A stretch of DNA of 64,000 bases from Thermomonas beijingensis (GTDB lineage: Bacteria; Pseudomonadota; Gammaproteobacteria; Xanthomonadales; Xanthomonadaceae), in NCBI RefSeq assembly GCF_020034655.1, contig NZ_JAIQDJ010000005.1, positions 1 through 64,000 of the forward strand, given 5' to 3'. Below are positions 36,616 to 45,798 of this stretch, one piece after another; the first letter of the stretch is position 1; each line of letters opens with the position of its first letter. The notes below the pieces were generated by a model. It was not told where the DNA came from and ran no database searches. It saw only the letters and a list, made by a program, of their open reading frames with translations. Both the position numbers and the translations under genes were made by a program.

Positions 36616-38022
36616 ATGAGTGCGCAAATGGCTGAACGGCCTGTCCGCGTCGGTTCCGTGATTCAGGAGTGGCATCCCGAGGATGCTGCGTTCTGGGCGC
36701 GGACCGGCAACCGGATCGCCAATCGCAACCTCGCTATCTCCATCCCGGCACTGTTGCTGGCGTTTGCCATCTGGCAGATGTTTTCGGCGGTGACCATCAG
36801 CCTGCCGAAGGTGGGCTTCACGTTTGATACCAATGAGTTGTTCTGGCTGGCGGCGTTGCCCGCGTTGTCCGGCGCCACCTTGCGCATTTTCTATTCGTTT
36901 GTGGTGCCCATGTTCGGTGGTCGCCGCTGGACCGCAATTGCCACCGCTTCGCTATTGATTCCAGCGATCTGGCTGGGCGTTGCGGTGCAAGACGCCAGCA
37001 CCCCGTACTGGCACTTCGTCGCGATTGCCATTTTGTGTGGCTTCGGTGGCGGCAATTTCGCCTCGTCGATGTCCAATATCTCGTTCTTCTATCCCAAGGC
37101 CAAGCAAGGCTTTGCACTGGGAATGAATGCGGGGCTGGGCAATCTGGGCGTGTCGGCTACCCAGTTCGTGATTCCGCTGGTCATCACGATGGCACTGTTC
37201 GGCGGGGTCGTCGGTGGCCCGCAGCTGACCGCCGAAGGCAAGCAACTGTTCCTGCAAAACGCGGGGTTTGTATGGGTGCCGTTTCTGCTGATCTGCGCGG
37301 TGGCCGCATGGTTTGGCATGCATGATCTGGCGGCGGCGCGTTCCTCGTTTGCCGAGCAGGCGGTGATCTTCAAGCGCAAGCACAACTGGCTGATGTGCTG
37401 GCTGTATATCGGCACCTTTGGGTCGTTCATCGGCTTCTCGGCGGGCTTCCCGATGCTGATCAAAACCCAGTTCCCGGATGTCAACCCGATGACCTATGCC
37501 TTCCTGGGCCCGCTGGTGGGTGCACTGATGCGCTCGGTGGGGGGGTGGTTGTCGGACAAGTTGGGCGGCGCGCTGCTGACCTTCTGGGTGTTCGCGCTGA
37601 TGATTGTTGGCGTGTTCTGCGTGCTGCATTTCCTGCCGCAGCATGGTCAGGGCGGCAATTTCTACGGCTTCCTCGGCAGCTTCATGGGCTTGTTCGTGTT
37701 GTCGGGGATTGGCAATGCATCCACCTTCCGCATGATCCCGGTGATCTTTCGCACCCTGCATGCGCGCTGGTCGGTCAATGAGGATGCCGAAGGCAAGGTG
37801 GCTGCCACCCGCCAAGCGGGCATTGAATCGGCGGCAGTGATCGGATTCAGTTCGGCCATTGGTGCGTACGGTGGCTTCTTCATCCCGAAAAGCTACGGCT
37901 CCTCCATCGCGTGGACCGGTGGCCCGGAAATGGCGCTGTACGGCTTCGTGGTGTTTTACGCCACCTGCCTTGCGGTGACGTGGTGGTGGTACTTCCGTCG
38001 TGGTGCCGAAACACCATGCTGA
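36616..38022 (+). CDS. narK: Nitrate/nitrite transporter NarK1
   Basis: A 468-residue major-facilitator protein with about 12 membrane segments. The NNP signatures are LPALSGATLRIFYSFVVPMF, a Gly-rich GFGGGNFASSMSNISFFYPK, KQGFALGMNAGLGNLGVSATQ and, in the second half, GPLVGALMRSVGGWLSDKLGG. The N-terminal 35 residues are cytoplasmic. It differs clearly from NarK2 at 45.8 kb; NarK1-type proteins are thought to be nitrate/proton symporters. First gene of the nar transcript behind two FNR boxes. Confidence 0.95.
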   Translation: MSAQMAERPVRVGSVIQEWHPEDAAFWARTGNRIANRNLAISIPALLLAFAIWQMFSAVTISLPKVGFTFDTNELFWLAALPALSGATLRIFYSFVVPMFGGRRWTAIATASLLIPAIWLGVAVQDASTPYWHFVAIAILCGFGGGNFASSMSNISFFYPKAKQGFALGMNAGLGNLGVSATQFVIPLVITMALFGGVVGGPQLTAEGKQLFLQNAGFVWVPFLLICAVAAWFGMHDLAAARSSFAEQAVIFKRKHNWLMCWLYIGTFGSFIGFSAGFPMLIKTQFPDVNPMTYAFLGPLVGALMRSVGGWLSDKLGGALLTFWVFALMIVGVFCVLHFLPQHGQGGNFYGFLGSFMGLFVLSGIGNASTFRMIPVIFRTLHARWSVNEDAEGKVAATRQAGIESAAVIGFSSAIGAYGGFFIPKSYGSSIAWTGGPEMALYGFVVFYATCLAVTWWWYFRRGAETPC

Positions 38023-38054
38023 GACGCTGTGCCAAGTCGTCGCATCAAGACGCT

Positions 38055-38159
38055 ATGCTGAAGCTGGACAACCACAACGCGGCAGCCGGTGCTGCCGCCT
38101 TCAAAGAAAAAATGCGTGCGCGCAACCTGCGTTCACCTGCCAAGAGGATGTTCTCATGA
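38055..38159 (+). CDS. Small 34-residue frame overlapping the narG start
   Basis: An ATG at 38055 opens a frame (MLKLDNHNAAAGAAAFKEKM then RARNLRSPAKRMFS) whose TGA overlaps the narG ATG as ATGA. It fills most of the 133-base gap between narK1 and narG and contains the narG ribosome-binding site. It has an Ala-rich helix and a basic tail. No homologue is known to me; it may be a leader that couples translation into narG, or chance. Confidence 0.3.
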   Translation: MLKLDNHNAAAGAAAFKEKMRARNLRSPAKRMFS

Positions 38160-41100
38160 GTTATTTCCTTGACCGTTTGCAGTTCTTCAAACGCAACCCG
38201 GAAGAGTTTGCCGACGGCCACGGTGTCACCAAAACCGAAAGCCGCGAATGGGAAAATTCCTATCGTGCGCGTTGGCAGTACGACAAGATCGTGCGTTCTA
38301 CCCATGGGGTGAACTGCACCGGCTCCTGCAGCTGGAAGATTTATGTCAAGAACGGTTTGGTGACATGGGAAACCCAGCAAACCGACTATCCGCGCACGCG
38401 CCCGGATCTGCCCAACCACGAGCCACGTGGCTGCCCGCGGGGTGCCAGTTATTCCTGGTATCTGTACAGCGCCAACCGCGTGAAGTACCCGCTGGTGCGC
38501 GGCGCGCTGCTGAAGCTGTGGCGCGAGGCGCGCAAGGCCAAGGCGCCGGTGGATGCGTGGGCCAGCATTGTTGAAGACAGCGACAAAGCCAAAAGCTACA
38601 AGACCCGCCGCGGCATGGGCGGGTTTGCGCGTGTGCATTGGGATGAAGTCAACGAAATCATTTCGGCGGCCAACCTTTACACCGTGAAGAAATACGGCCC
38701 CGACCGCGTGATCGGTTTCTCGCCGATCCCGGCGATGTCGATGATTTCCTACGCCTCCGGTGCGCGTTATCTCTCGCTGCTGGGCGGTGTTTGCCTGAGT
38801 TTCTACGACTGGTACTGTGATTTGCCGCCGTCCAGCCCGCAGGTGTGGGGCGAGCAGACCGACGTACCGGAATCGGCCGACTGGTACAACAGCCGCTACA
38901 TCATCGCGTGGGGCAGCAACGTGCCGCAGACGCGCACGCCGGACGCGCACTTCTTCACCGAGGCGCGCTACAACGGCACAAAGACGGTGGCGATCACGCC
39001 CGACTATTCGGAAGTGGCCAAGCTCACCGACCATTGGCTGCATCCCAAGCAGGGCACCGACGCCGCGCTGGCGTTCGCGTTCGGTCATGTGATCCTGAAA
39101 GAGTTCCACGTCGACAAGGCCACGGACTACTTCGTTGATTACTGCCGCAAGACCACCGACATGCCGATGCTGGTGCGTTTGGAAAAGCGCGCCGATGGCC
39201 GTCTGGTGCCGGACCGCTTCTTGCGCGCCTCCGATCTTGGCGGGTTGGGCGAAGCCAACAACCCCGAGTGGAAGACCTTGGCCATTGATGAAACCAACGG
39301 CCAGATCACCATTCCGAGCGGTTCCATCGGTTTCCGTTGGGGCGAGAAGGGCAAGTGGAACATCGAAGAAAAAGACAGCGCCGGCCGCGACACCCGCTTG
39401 CTGCTGTCGCTGAAAGACAATCATGACGGCATTGAAGCCGCCAGCTTCCCGTACTTCGGCGGGATCGAGCACGGCAAATGGACGGCTTCCAAATTCGACG
39501 ACATCTTGGAGCGCAACATCCCGGTCAAGCGCTTGCAGTTGGCCGATGGCAAGGAATGGATGGTCGCCACCGTCTATGACCTGCTGCTGGCGCAGTACGG
39601 CGTGGATCGCGGCTTCGGTGGCGGCAATGTAGCCACCAGCTTCGATGACAACGTGCCCGGCACCCCGGCATGGCAGGAAAAGATCACCGGCGTGCCGCGC
39701 CATGACGTGATCGAAATCGCCCGCGAATTCGCCAATACCGCCGCCAAGACCCACGGCCGCAGCATGATCATCGTCGGCGCGGCGATGAACCATTGGTTCC
39801 ACAACGACATGAACTACCGCGGCCTCATCAACATGCTGATGATGTGCGGTTGCGTGGGCCAAACCGGCGGTGGTTGGGCGCATTACGTGGGCCAGGAAAA
39901 GTTGCGCCCGCAAACCGGCTGGCAGCCGATTGCGTTCGGTCTGGATTGGAGCAAGCCGCCGCGCCAGATGAACGGAACCTCGTTCTTCTACTTCATGTCC
40001 GACCAGTGGCGCTACGAAAAGGTCGAGATGAAGGAACTGCTCTCGCCCTTGGCAGACCCGGCCAAGTTCAGCGGCAGCCAGGCCGACTTCAACATGCAGG
40101 CGATCCGCATGGGCTGGTTGCCCAGCGCGCCGCAGCTCAACCGCAATCCGCTCAGTATTGCCAAAGCGGCCGAAGCCGCAGGCAGTACGCCGGCCGACTA
40201 CGTGGTCAGTCAGCTCAAGAGTGGGGCGATGGATTTTGCTTACGCTGACCCGGACGCACCGGAGAACTTCCCGCGCAACATGTTCATCTGGCGCTCGAAC
40301 TTGCTGGGCAGCTCCGGCAAGGGTCACGAGTACATGCTGCGCCACTTGCTGGGTACCCGGCATGGCTTGCAAGGCAAGGATCTGGGCGAACGTGGTGCGG
40401 AAAAACCGCAGGAAATCAAATGGCGCGATGAAGCGCCGGAAGGCAAGCTCGACCTGCTGGTGACGCTGGATTTCCGCATGTGCACCACTGCCCTGTATTC
40501 GGACATCGTGCTGCCTACCGCAACGTGGTACGAAAAGAACGACCTCAACACCTCGGACATGCATCCGTTCATTCACCCGCTGTCGAAGGCGGTGGATCCG
40601 GCGTGGGAGGCACGCAGCGACTGGGATATCTTCAAGGGCATCGCCAAGGCGGTGAGCGCAATGGCGCCGGGCGTGCTGGGTGTAGAGAAAGACGTGGTGC
40701 TGGTGCCCACCCTGCACGATACCCCCGGCGAGCTGGCGATGCCGCTGGGCGTCACCAACTGGAAGAAGGGCGAGTGCGAGCCGATTCCGGGCAAGACCAT
40801 GCCGACGATTGCGGTGGTCGAGCGCGACTATCCAAACCTGTACAAGAAGTTCACCTCGCTGGGCCCGCTGCTGGACAAGCAGGGCAATGGCGGCAAGGGC
40901 ATCAATTGGGATACCAAGGATGAAGTGCATTTCCTGGGTGACCTCAACCATCGCGTGCGCGAAGAAGGCATCAGCCAAGGCCGCCCGAACATCCAGACCG
41001 CGATTGATGCCGCCGAATGCGTGTTGCATCTGGCACCGGAAACCAATGGCCATGTGGCCGTCAAGGCGTGGGAGGCACTGGGTGAATTCACCGGCCGTGA

Positions 41101-41899
41101 CCACACCCATCTGGCGGTGGGCAAGGAGCATGAAGCCATCCGCTTCCGCGATATCCAGGCGCAGCCGCGCAAGATCATTTCTTCGCCCACCTGGTCCGGT
41201 TTGGAAGACGAACACGTCAGCTACAACGCCGGCTACACCAATGTGCATGAAATGATTCCATGGCGCACGGTGACGGGGCGCCAACAGTTCTACATGGATC
41301 ACGAGTGGATGCTGGCGTTCGGCGAAGGCTTCATGCAGTACCGTCCACCGGTGGATACCAAGACGATTGCCCCGCTGCACAACATGCGTGGCAACGGCAA
41401 CAAGGAAATCGTGCTGAACTGGATCACCCCGCACCAGAAGTGGGGCATCCACAGCACCTATTCCGATAACCTGATCATGCAAACGCTCTCGCGTGGTGGC
41501 CCGATCGTGTGGTTGTCTGAGGACGATGCGCGGGAAGCGGGGATTGAAGACAACGACTGGATTGAACTGTTCAACGTCAACGGTGCAATTGCCGCACGTG
41601 CGGTGGTCAGCCAGCGCGTGATGAACGGCATGGCGATGATGTACCACGCGCAAGAACGCATCATCAACACACCCGGCAGCGAAATCAGTGGCACGCGTGG
41701 CGGTATCCATAACTCTGTCACCCGCATTGTGCTCAAGCCCACCCACATGATCGGCAGCTATGCCCAGTTCGCCTATGGCTTCAACTACTACGGCACTGTG
41801 GGCAGCAACCGTGACGAATTCGTGATCGTGCGCAAGATGAATAAAGTGGATTGGTTGGATGGCGAAGCAGTGCCTGCCAACGCTCAGGAGGTGGTGTGA
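38156..41899 (+). CDS. narG: Respiratory nitrate reductase alpha subunit NarG
   Basis: A 1247-residue molybdenum enzyme that reduces nitrate to nitrite at the cytoplasmic face of the inner membrane. The FS0 4Fe-4S ligands are H50, C54, C58 and C93 (STHGVNCTGSCSW, RGCPRGASYS), the Mo ligand region is FYDWYCDLPPSSPQVWGEQT, and the bis-MGD binding core runs through GSNVPQTRTPDAHFF, CGCVGQTGGGWAHYVGQEK and RGNGNKEIVLNWITPHQKW. Length equals that of E. coli NarG. No Tat signal beyond the family's remnant. Preceded by AAGAGG; narH begins at the stop (TGATG). Confidence 0.98.
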   Translation: MSYFLDRLQFFKRNPEEFADGHGVTKTESREWENSYRARWQYDKIVRSTHGVNCTGSCSWKIYVKNGLVTWETQQTDYPRTRPDLPNHEPRGCPRGASYSWYLYSANRVKYPLVRGALLKLWREARKAKAPVDAWASIVEDSDKAKSYKTRRGMGGFARVHWDEVNEIISAANLYTVKKYGPDRVIGFSPIPAMSMISYASGARYLSLLGGVCLSFYDWYCDLPPSSPQVWGEQTDVPESADWYNSRYIIAWGSNVPQTRTPDAHFFTEARYNGTKTVAITPDYSEVAKLTDHWLHPKQGTDAALAFAFGHVILKEFHVDKATDYFVDYCRKTTDMPMLVRLEKRADGRLVPDRFLRASDLGGLGEANNPEWKTLAIDETNGQITIPSGSIGFRWGEKGKWNIEEKDSAGRDTRLLLSLKDNHDGIEAASFPYFGGIEHGKWTASKFDDILERNIPVKRLQLADGKEWMVATVYDLLLAQYGVDRGFGGGNVATSFDDNVPGTPAWQEKITGVPRHDVIEIAREFANTAAKTHGRSMIIVGAAMNHWFHNDMNYRGLINMLMMCGCVGQTGGGWAHYVGQEKLRPQTGWQPIAFGLDWSKPPRQMNGTSFFYFMSDQWRYEKVEMKELLSPLADPAKFSGSQADFNMQAIRMGWLPSAPQLNRNPLSIAKAAEAAGSTPADYVVSQLKSGAMDFAYADPDAPENFPRNMFIWRSNLLGSSGKGHEYMLRHLLGTRHGLQGKDLGERGAEKPQEIKWRDEAPEGKLDLLVTLDFRMCTTALYSDIVLPTATWYEKNDLNTSDMHPFIHPLSKAVDPAWEARSDWDIFKGIAKAVSAMAPGVLGVEKDVVLVPTLHDTPGELAMPLGVTNWKKGECEPIPGKTMPTIAVVERDYPNLYKKFTSLGPLLDKQGNGGKGINWDTKDEVHFLGDLNHRVREEGISQGRPNIQTAIDAAECVLHLAPETNGHVAVKAWEALGEFTGRDHTHLAVGKEHEAIRFRDIQAQPRKIISSPTWSGLEDEHVSYNAGYTNVHEMIPWRTVTGRQQFYMDHEWMLAFGEGFMQYRPPVDTKTIAPLHNMRGNGNKEIVLNWITPHQKWGIHSTYSDNLIMQTLSRGGPIVWLSEDDAREAGIEDNDWIELFNVNGAIAARAVVSQRVMNGMAMMYHAQERIINTPGSEISGTRGGIHNSVTRIVLKPTHMIGSYAQFAYGFNYYGTVGSNRDEFVIVRKMNKVDWLDGEAVPANAQEVV

Positions 41900-43443
41900 T
41901 GAAAGTACGCGCACAGATCGCAATGGTGCTGAACCTGGACAAGTGCATCGGCTGCCACACCTGTTCGATCACCTGCAAAAACGTGTGGACATCACGCGAA
42001 GGTGTGGAATACGCCTGGTTCAACAATGTGGAAACCAAGCCCGGCGTGGGCTATCCCAAGGAATGGGAAAACCAGGACAAGTGGAACGGCGGCTGGGTGC
42101 GGACCCGTGCCGGCAAGCTGGTGCCCAAAGCCGGTGGCCGGTTCCGCATGCTGTCGAAGATTTTCGCCAACCCGGACCTGCCGCAGATCGACGACTACTA
42201 CGAACCGTTTGATTTCGATTACCAGCACCTGCACGAAGCGCCGGACAGCAAGCACCAACCCACCGCACGCCCGCGTTCGCTGATTTCCGGCCAGCGCATG
42301 CAGAAGATTCATTGGGGCCCGAACTGGGAAGAAATCCTCGGCACCGAATTCGCCAAGCGCAGCAAGGACAAGAACTTCGAGGGCGTGCAGAAAGAGATCT
42401 ACGGCGCATTTGAAAAGACCTTCATGATGTACCTGCCGCGCCTGTGCGAGCACTGCCTGAACCCGGCTTGCGTGTCTGCATGCCCGTCGGGCGCGATCTA
42501 CAAGCGCGAAGAAGACGGCATCGTGTTGATCGACCAGGACAAGTGCCGCGGTTGGCGCATGTGTGTGTCGGCCTGCCCGTACAAGAAGATCTACTACAAC
42601 TGGAAGTCGGGTAAATCCGAGAAGTGCATCTTCTGCTACCCGCGCATTGAAATGGGCGAGCCCACCGTGTGCTCGGAAACCTGCGTGGGCCGCATCCGCT
42701 ACCTCGGCGTGCTGCTGTACGATGCCGACCGCATCCAGGAAGCGGCCTCGGTGCCGGCCGAGAAAGACCTGTATCAGGCGCATCTGGACATCTTCCTCGA
42801 TCCCAACGATCCCAAGGTCATCGAGGCCGCACGCAAGGAAGGCATCCCCGATAGCTGGCTGGAAGCTGCCGTGCATTCGCCCACCTACAAGCTGGCGATT
42901 GATTGGAAGCTCGCGCTGCCGCTGCATCCGGAATATCGCACCTTGCCGATGGTCTGGTACGTGCCGCCGCTGTCGCCGATCCAGTCTGCCGCCGAACGTG
43001 GCCGGGTGGGCATGAATGGTGAGTTGCCGGATATCGGCTCGCTGCGTATCCCCGTGCGTTATCTGGCCAACCTGCTTACCGCCGGTGATGAAGCGCCGGT
43101 GATCCGTGCACTGGAACGGTTGATGGCGATGCGCGCATGGCGCCGCGCCAAGAACGTGGACGGCGTGGAAGACCTGGCCGTGCTCAAGCAAGCCGGGCTG
43201 ACCGTGGCGCAGGCCGAGGACATGTATCGCTATCTGGCGATTGCCAATTACGAAGACCGCTTCGTGATTCCCACCGCGCATCGCGAATATGCCAACGACA
43301 CCTTCGGCGAGCGCGGCGGTTGCGGCTTCACCTTCGGCAATGGCTGCAGTGGCGATTCGCCAGCAGACCTGTTCGGTCAGCGCAAGACCACCACGTATGC
43401 CGTGCATCCGAACCGGACGGAAAAGTTCGAGGTGGCTGAATGA
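41899..43443 (+). CDS. narH: Respiratory nitrate reductase beta subunit NarH
   Basis: A 514-residue iron-sulfur subunit carrying electrons from NarI to NarG. Four cluster groups are visible: CIGCHTCSITCKNVW, CEHCLNPACVSACPSGAIYK, CRGWRMCVSACPYKKIYYNW and CIFCYPRIEMGEPTVCSETC. In the third group Trp replaces a Cys (CRGWRMC), which is normal in NarH and yields the 3Fe-4S cluster. Its start overlaps the narG stop by one base and its stop overlaps narJ by four. Confidence 0.98.
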   Translation: MKVRAQIAMVLNLDKCIGCHTCSITCKNVWTSREGVEYAWFNNVETKPGVGYPKEWENQDKWNGGWVRTRAGKLVPKAGGRFRMLSKIFANPDLPQIDDYYEPFDFDYQHLHEAPDSKHQPTARPRSLISGQRMQKIHWGPNWEEILGTEFAKRSKDKNFEGVQKEIYGAFEKTFMMYLPRLCEHCLNPACVSACPSGAIYKREEDGIVLIDQDKCRGWRMCVSACPYKKIYYNWKSGKSEKCIFCYPRIEMGEPTVCSETCVGRIRYLGVLLYDADRIQEAASVPAEKDLYQAHLDIFLDPNDPKVIEAARKEGIPDSWLEAAVHSPTYKLAIDWKLALPLHPEYRTLPMVWYVPPLSPIQSAAERGRVGMNGELPDIGSLRIPVRYLANLLTAGDEAPVIRALERLMAMRAWRRAKNVDGVEDLAVLKQAGLTVAQAEDMYRYLAIANYEDRFVIPTAHREYANDTFGERGGCGFTFGNGCSGDSPADLFGQRKTTTYAVHPNRTEKFEVAE

Positions 43444-44129
43444 GTTTGCTCAAGCTCGTCGGCGTGCTGCTGGACTACCCGCAGGATGCGCTGTGGCAAC
43501 ACGGCGATGAACTGCTGGCAGCAGTCGATGCCACTGGCTTGCCAGCAGTGCGGCGGATGCAGTTGGAGACGTTTGTTCGCGAGTTGCTGAAATCGGAGGC
43601 GCTGGAAGCCCAGGATCGTTGGCTGCAAACCTTCGATCGTGGGCGGGCAATGAGCCTGCTGCTGTTTGAACACATCCACGGCGAATCCCGTGACCGTGGG
43701 CAAGCGATGGTGGATCTGATCGAAGCCTATCGCAAGAATGGCTACGAGCTGGCTGCCAAGGAACTGCCGGACTACCTGCCGTTGGTGCTCGAATATCTCA
43801 GTCAACGGCCACAAGAAGAAGCCCGTGATTGGCTGCATCATGTCAGCCATATCGTCGGGTTGCTGGCTGCACGTGCAGGTGAACGCCAAAGCCCTTACAC
43901 GCTGTTGCTCGAAATCTTGGTGGAGTACGCCGAAGGCAAACTCGACTTGGGCAGCTTGCGGCAACGTGCCAGCCAGGAACCCCGCGACGACACGCCGGAA
44001 GTGATGGACCAAGTTTGGGAAGAGGAAGCGGTGCGCTTTGGCACCGAAGCCCCCACCGATGATTGCAAGCCCAACAGCCGCCCCGCATACCGCACAACCA
44101 ATGCCGCAACCCAACAGGTGCAGCCATGA
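43440..44129 (+). CDS. narJ: Nitrate reductase assembly chaperone NarJ
   Basis: A 229-residue helical protein with LLDYPQDALWQHGDELLAAV, LLLFEHIHGESRDRGQAMVDL and NGYELAAKELPDYLPLVLEYL, the NarJ/TorD core. It holds NarG-NarH for cofactor insertion and is not part of the final enzyme. The C-terminal 30 residues are polar and variable. Coupled to narH and narI by 4-base overlaps. Confidence 0.95.
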   Translation: MSLLKLVGVLLDYPQDALWQHGDELLAAVDATGLPAVRRMQLETFVRELLKSEALEAQDRWLQTFDRGRAMSLLLFEHIHGESRDRGQAMVDLIEAYRKNGYELAAKELPDYLPLVLEYLSQRPQEEARDWLHHVSHIVGLLAARAGERQSPYTLLLEILVEYAEGKLDLGSLRQRASQEPRDDTPEVMDQVWEEEAVRFGTEAPTDDCKPNSRPAYRTTNAATQQVQP

Positions 44130-44830
44130 ATTATCTGAATCAATTCTGTTTCCAGATTTATCCCTATATCGCGCTTGCCGTGTTCTTCATCGGTAGTTGG
44201 GTGCGTTTTGACAAGTCGATGTATACCTGGCGCACCGGCTCCAGCCAAATGCTTTCCGACAAGGGCATGCGCATTGGCAGCAACCTGTTCCATCTCGGCA
44301 TTCTTGCCATTTTGGGTGGCCATTTGGTGGGCCTGCTGACCCCGCACGCGCTGTATGAAAGCGTCATCACCGCGCCGCAAAAACAAGTGCTGGCGATGGT
44401 GGCCGGTGGCGTGTTTGGCGCGGTCTGTCTGGTGGGGATCAGCATCCTCACCGTGCGTCGCCTGTTCAACCCCCGGGTGAAGGCCACCGGCACCACCGGT
44501 GACACCGTGATCTTGCTGCTGCTGTTCGCGCAGTTGTTGCTGGGTCTGTACACCATCGTGCAATCCACCCATCACATGGATGGTGGCGTGATGATGGCGC
44601 TGGCCGATTGGGCGCAGCACATCGTCACCTTCCGCTTTGGTGCAGCCGACTACGTGGGCGATGTGCACTGGGTCTATAAGGCGCATATCTTCCTGGGCAT
44701 GACCTTGTTCCTGGTGGCACCGTTCACCCGTCTGGTGCATGTGTGGAGCATCCCGGTCAGCTATTTCTGGCGTCCCTACCAAGTGGTGCGCCGCCGTCAG
44801 CCCGGCCTGCGCTACGGCCCGAGGGCGTAG
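44126..44830 (+). CDS. narI: Respiratory nitrate reductase gamma subunit NarI (cytochrome b)
   Basis: A 234-residue membrane protein with five hydrophobic segments that oxidises quinol and passes electrons to NarH. Haem ligands are in NLFHLGILAILGGHLVGLL (two His) and VYKAHIFLGMTLFLVAPFTR followed by LVHVWSIP (two His). Length is slightly above the E. coli protein. The parvulin gene follows after 2 bases. Confidence 0.96.
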   Translation: MNYLNQFCFQIYPYIALAVFFIGSWVRFDKSMYTWRTGSSQMLSDKGMRIGSNLFHLGILAILGGHLVGLLTPHALYESVITAPQKQVLAMVAGGVFGAVCLVGISILTVRRLFNPRVKATGTTGDTVILLLLFAQLLLGLYTIVQSTHHMDGGVMMALADWAQHIVTFRFGAADYVGDVHWVYKAHIFLGMTLFLVAPFTRLVHVWSIPVSYFWRPYQVVRRRQPGLRYGPRA

Positions 44831-44832
44831 TC

Positions 44833-45741
44833 ATGAGTGAAAGCAAGCTTGGTAGGCGCGAGCTGCCCATCACCGTCATCGACAGTGGCAAGTCGGTGGC
44901 GGAAGAAGCCCACAGCCATGCCCATGACCACAACGACGAAGGCCCGCGCTCGCTGGGGCAGGCCGCGCCAAGTTTCCTGTTTGTGGGTGACACCGCCATC
45001 AGCGAGGCCGACATTGCCCGCGAAATGCAGTTTCATCGCGCCATGACTCCGGAAAAATCGCGCGCCGACGCTGCACGTGCGTTGGTGGTGCGTGAGTTGC
45101 TGCGCCGCGAAGTGGAACGTCTGGGCCTACAGGGCGATGTGCAAGATGCAGGCAGCGAGGCAATGGAAGAAGCCTGCACCCGCTTGCTGCTGGAGCGCGA
45201 AGTCGAAAACCGCGTGCCTACACTGGAAGATTGCCAACGCTATTACGCGCAAAACCCGGAGCGTTTCCATGCACCCGACCGCATTCGCGTGCGGCATATC
45301 CTGCTGGGCGCGGCGGTGGATGATGTCAGTGGCCGTTTCAATGCGCGTGAGCAAGCAGAAAAACTCATCACGGAATTGAAGCTGCAGCCGCATTTGTTCA
45401 CCGACTTCGCGCTACGCCATTCCGATTGCCCTTCCAAAGACGACGGTGGCGAGCTGGGTTGGCTGGAACGTGGCCAGGCAACCCCGGAATTTGATCGCCA
45501 AGTCTTTCGTTTGCGTGAGGGGTTGGCGGCATTTCCGGTGGAGTCGCGCTGGGGCTACCACGTCGTTTGCGTGGATGCTGTCGAAAGCGGCGAAGAACTT
45601 GCGTTCGATCAAGTCCGGCAGCGGATTTCCGACTATCTTGAATTGCAGGTTCGGCAACGCGAACTCCAGCAATACCTGCAGGGCTTGCAGGAACGCTACG
45701 AGGTACGCGGGCTGGACGCCATCGAGGCTGGCGCGGCCTGA
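44833..45741 (+). CDS. Nar-associated parvulin-type peptidyl-prolyl isomerase
   Basis: A 302-residue protein without signal peptide. The N-terminal 50 residues are disordered and His-rich (EEAHSHAHDHNDEG); about 55-150 is helical (AREMQFHRAMTPEKSRADAA), like the NifM/SurA N-domain; about 155-260 is the parvulin domain (IRVRHILLGAAVDDVSGRF, HSDCPSKDDGGELGWLERGQ, FPVESRWGYHVVCVDA). Parvulins right after narI are common in beta- and gammaproteobacterial nar operons and probably help the enzyme fold. It is coexpressed with narGHJI. Confidence 0.9.
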   Translation: MSESKLGRRELPITVIDSGKSVAEEAHSHAHDHNDEGPRSLGQAAPSFLFVGDTAISEADIAREMQFHRAMTPEKSRADAARALVVRELLRREVERLGLQGDVQDAGSEAMEEACTRLLLEREVENRVPTLEDCQRYYAQNPERFHAPDRIRVRHILLGAAVDDVSGRFNAREQAEKLITELKLQPHLFTDFALRHSDCPSKDDGGELGWLERGQATPEFDRQVFRLREGLAAFPVESRWGYHVVCVDAVESGEELAFDQVRQRISDYLELQVRQRELQQYLQGLQERYEVRGLDAIEAGAA

Positions 45742-45798
45742 TTGCAGCAGGACGCGCCGCCGGCAACAGGTTTCTTAACCACCACCGGAAGCACGTCC

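Noticed and set aside
38045..41923. Open frame of nearly 1300 codons on the minus strand opposite narG
   Set aside because: It mirrors narG codon for codon, contains no known domain and arises from the strong third-position G/C bias of narG. narG has all family motifs.
41899..43443. Apparent loss of a cluster Cys in NarH (CRGWRMC)
   Set aside because: Trp at this place is normal in NarH and goes with the 3Fe-4S cluster.
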